A stretch of 64,000 nucleotides of DNA. It comes from Phytoseiulus persimilis (taxonomy: Eukaryota; Arthropoda; Arachnida; Mesostigmata; Phytoseiidae). The DNA is taken from assembly GCA_037576195.1 (NCBI GenBank), contig CM075102.1, positions 24,424,745 through 24,488,744 on the forward strand, read 5' to 3'. The translations under genes and the position numbers were made by a program. Below the pieces are notes generated by a model that was given only the letters and a program-made list of their open reading frames with translations, made no database searches and had not been told where the DNA came from. Positions 62,329 to 64,000 of this stretch are shown piece by piece (the first letter of the stretch is position 1; every line of letters starts with the position of its first letter).

Positions 62329-64000
62329 TATTGTATCTTGGTTCGGTCAACTGTTGTTCGTCCTGTCGGAAAAGACTCCGCCTACAGGGACAACGACAAT
62401 GTGAGGTTGCCCCGCTCAATGCATCTTCTCTAATCAGTGTATGAGCTCAACCCGTCGACGTTATTGGCTCTACTGTGCATGGCTCAAGAATGCAGCGAAC
62501 GGCTCGCTCAATCGACAAGTGTTCTGTACTCAATCTGCCCTTCAATTGTTGGTCCCTCCACGCTATTTAACATCTGGGCCAGTCTGATCGAGTTGTTGTT
62601 CGCCTCCCGAACGCCCCTCCTGTCGCTCTAACCTTCATCTCACGGCTCCTCCTCGGTACAAGCCTGTTGCGTTTGGGTGTCACTCCCTCAACTGATCCTT
62701 GAACCCCCTCGGTTTGCAGTCCCGAATTTTCGACGAAGTGTCGACCCAGGTCGAGAACACGGCGCCACAAACATGATGTCGTCCTTACGTCTACTTCTCG
62801 GCAGAGCGCATCAGATAGCACTCAGAGTCTGGCGCGAAACGTTTCGCTTTCGGAGATGTTTTTGAGCTGCGACTCACAACACGTCAGTCTTCTGTCGTGC
62901 TTCGGGCCACATAATCAGATGGAACCAGCTCGAGGACACGACCCTGCGGTCGGTGCCGAGCGCTTCTTGCTTCATCTAGCCTCTAGGTTGATACGCAATT
63001 TTATCATGTCTTTGTATCAGCGTGCTCGACGTATCAGCCGAGTGTGGTCGGAAGTCAGTCGCCGGAACGTGCCGGGAAGTGCGGATGGATGAATGGATGG
63101 ACGACCGAGCACGCGGGAACGAAGAGAGAAAGTAGCATTTGAAAAATTTGCCTCATGACCGCCGTGTATGCCTATAGGATCAGACTTAATCCTCAGAGAG
63201 AGGACCGGAACATGCCCGCAGTGACTCAGCAACTTTTTTGAGCTGGGATGGGGATATTGCGAATCCATATGTCTCCTCCAAACTCGTGCTGGACGTGGAC
63301 CTCCTCGCCCGACTCTTCGATCCATGAGCGCGGCAGAGGAAGACCGTAAATACTTGAATACTCAAGTCGAGTGCTCGACTCATCTGCGTGATATCGCGAG
63401 CTCGTCGGAGAGGCGGATAATCGAAATCGGATGAGCGGCAGTGTGGCCCAGGGGTTAGGTTCACAGTGTCGAAGCCTTGGAGAGCTGATATCTTCGCCAG
63501 TCGAACGTCGAGGAATTCTCAGGTGGGAGCATTTCCCAACGAATAATTACCACTCGTTCCATCCGAATTCACGAAGACTCTTCCGCCTATGAACGGAGAC
63601 GAGTCTGGCGGATACGGGACTCATGCTGAGTGAGCGGAGCAATGTGAGGTTAGCTCAAGGGAAACACTGCGGTTCAGTCCTCGTCGGGAAGGCTCCAAGT
63701 GCGTCCGCCATCCTGGACAGGAGTCGTCGTGGAAACTTGAGCTCCGCGACGGAATTTATGCGGGGTGACTTTCTGGTCTGACGACCGCGGGTCACAGTGC
63801 CTTAAAAAATCCGTGCGAACCATCACCGGGCCACGCAGCGGGACTGTGTTCCAAGAACGAGGGAGAGGAAACTATACCGTCTTGGATCTGGGGACTGTAC
63901 GCGCGGGCAGCTCCGAACATTGTTTGGCACGCGGAGAGCTCGTTTGCGTTGTTGGGGAGATATCCTTACAGCTATCGGGAAGTCGTTCGATGGAAGAAGA

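Larger units (their letters stand above)
56409..64000. other. Upstream region of Cadps: no coding exon recognised
   Basis: This stretch should contain the first noncoding exon and promoter of Cadps, but neither can be placed from sequence alone. It holds a C12 run at 56591-56602, GTT/AAC triplet tracts (59376-59403, 59492-59529, 60851-60870) and tetranucleotide tracts between 60.97 and 62.33 kb. A 175-codon minus-strand frame at 61480-62007 has no recognisable motif. Confidence 0.5.

Noticed and set aside
63430-63690. Two stretches with tRNA promoter-like words (TGGCCCAGGGGTTAGG and GGTTCAGTCC)
   Set aside because: Box spacing is wrong and no cloverleaf forms. A tRNA-derived SINE relic is conceivable but not supported.
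1-64000. Bacterial operons, CRISPR arrays, rRNA
   Set aside because: No ribosome-binding-site/ORF pattern, no regularly spaced repeats, and the clear gene is split by spliceosomal introns.

Overview
The window is eukaryotic nuclear DNA. Its one confidently identified gene is split by 18 GT-AG introns. No ribosome binding sites, operons, rRNA or CRISPR are seen. The gene lies on the minus strand from about 56.4 kb down to 30.26 kb and encodes CAPS/CADPS (UNC-31 in nematodes), the calcium-dependent activator protein that primes dense-core vesicles for exocytosis. Nineteen coding exons could be joined by eye. Every junction keeps the reading frame, and the exon lengths total 4,167 nt (1,388 residues plus stop). 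The organism is a bilaterian invertebrate, most likely an arthropod. A compact mite-like genome with balanced base composition would fit, but this is inference.

Layout. From 1 to about 15.9 kb there is no recognisable exon, only simple repeats and small palindromes. From about 15.9 to 25.5 kb there are decayed fragments resembling BEL/Pao LTR-retrotransposon pol genes: a minus-strand series at 22.4-25.5 kb with reverse transcriptase and integrase-end pieces, and a plus-strand fragment near 19.3 kb. From 25.5 to 30.26 kb is the presumed 3' flank or 3' UTR of the CAPS gene. From 30.26 to 56.31 kb is the CAPS coding region. Its order from high to low coordinates is: acidic start, Ser/Gln-rich linker, conserved N-terminal region, C2 domain, PH domain, a large MUN/MHD-like region, and the C-terminal dense-core-vesicle binding region. 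Intron 18 carries an integrase-like fragment in the sense direction. Upstream of 56.4 kb there is a clear 3' splice site just before the start-codon exon, so the first exon and promoter lie further up. The 57-64 kb stretch is rich in tetranucleotide repeats and shows no coding exon.

The most interesting gene-level observation is at the C-terminus. The donor of the last intron overlaps an in-frame stop codon: unspliced transcript ends at residue 1325, while splicing adds a 63-residue Gly/Ser/Asn-rich tail ending in two phenylalanines. No undescribed multi-gene system was found. The rest looks like intronic and intergenic DNA with old transposon debris.
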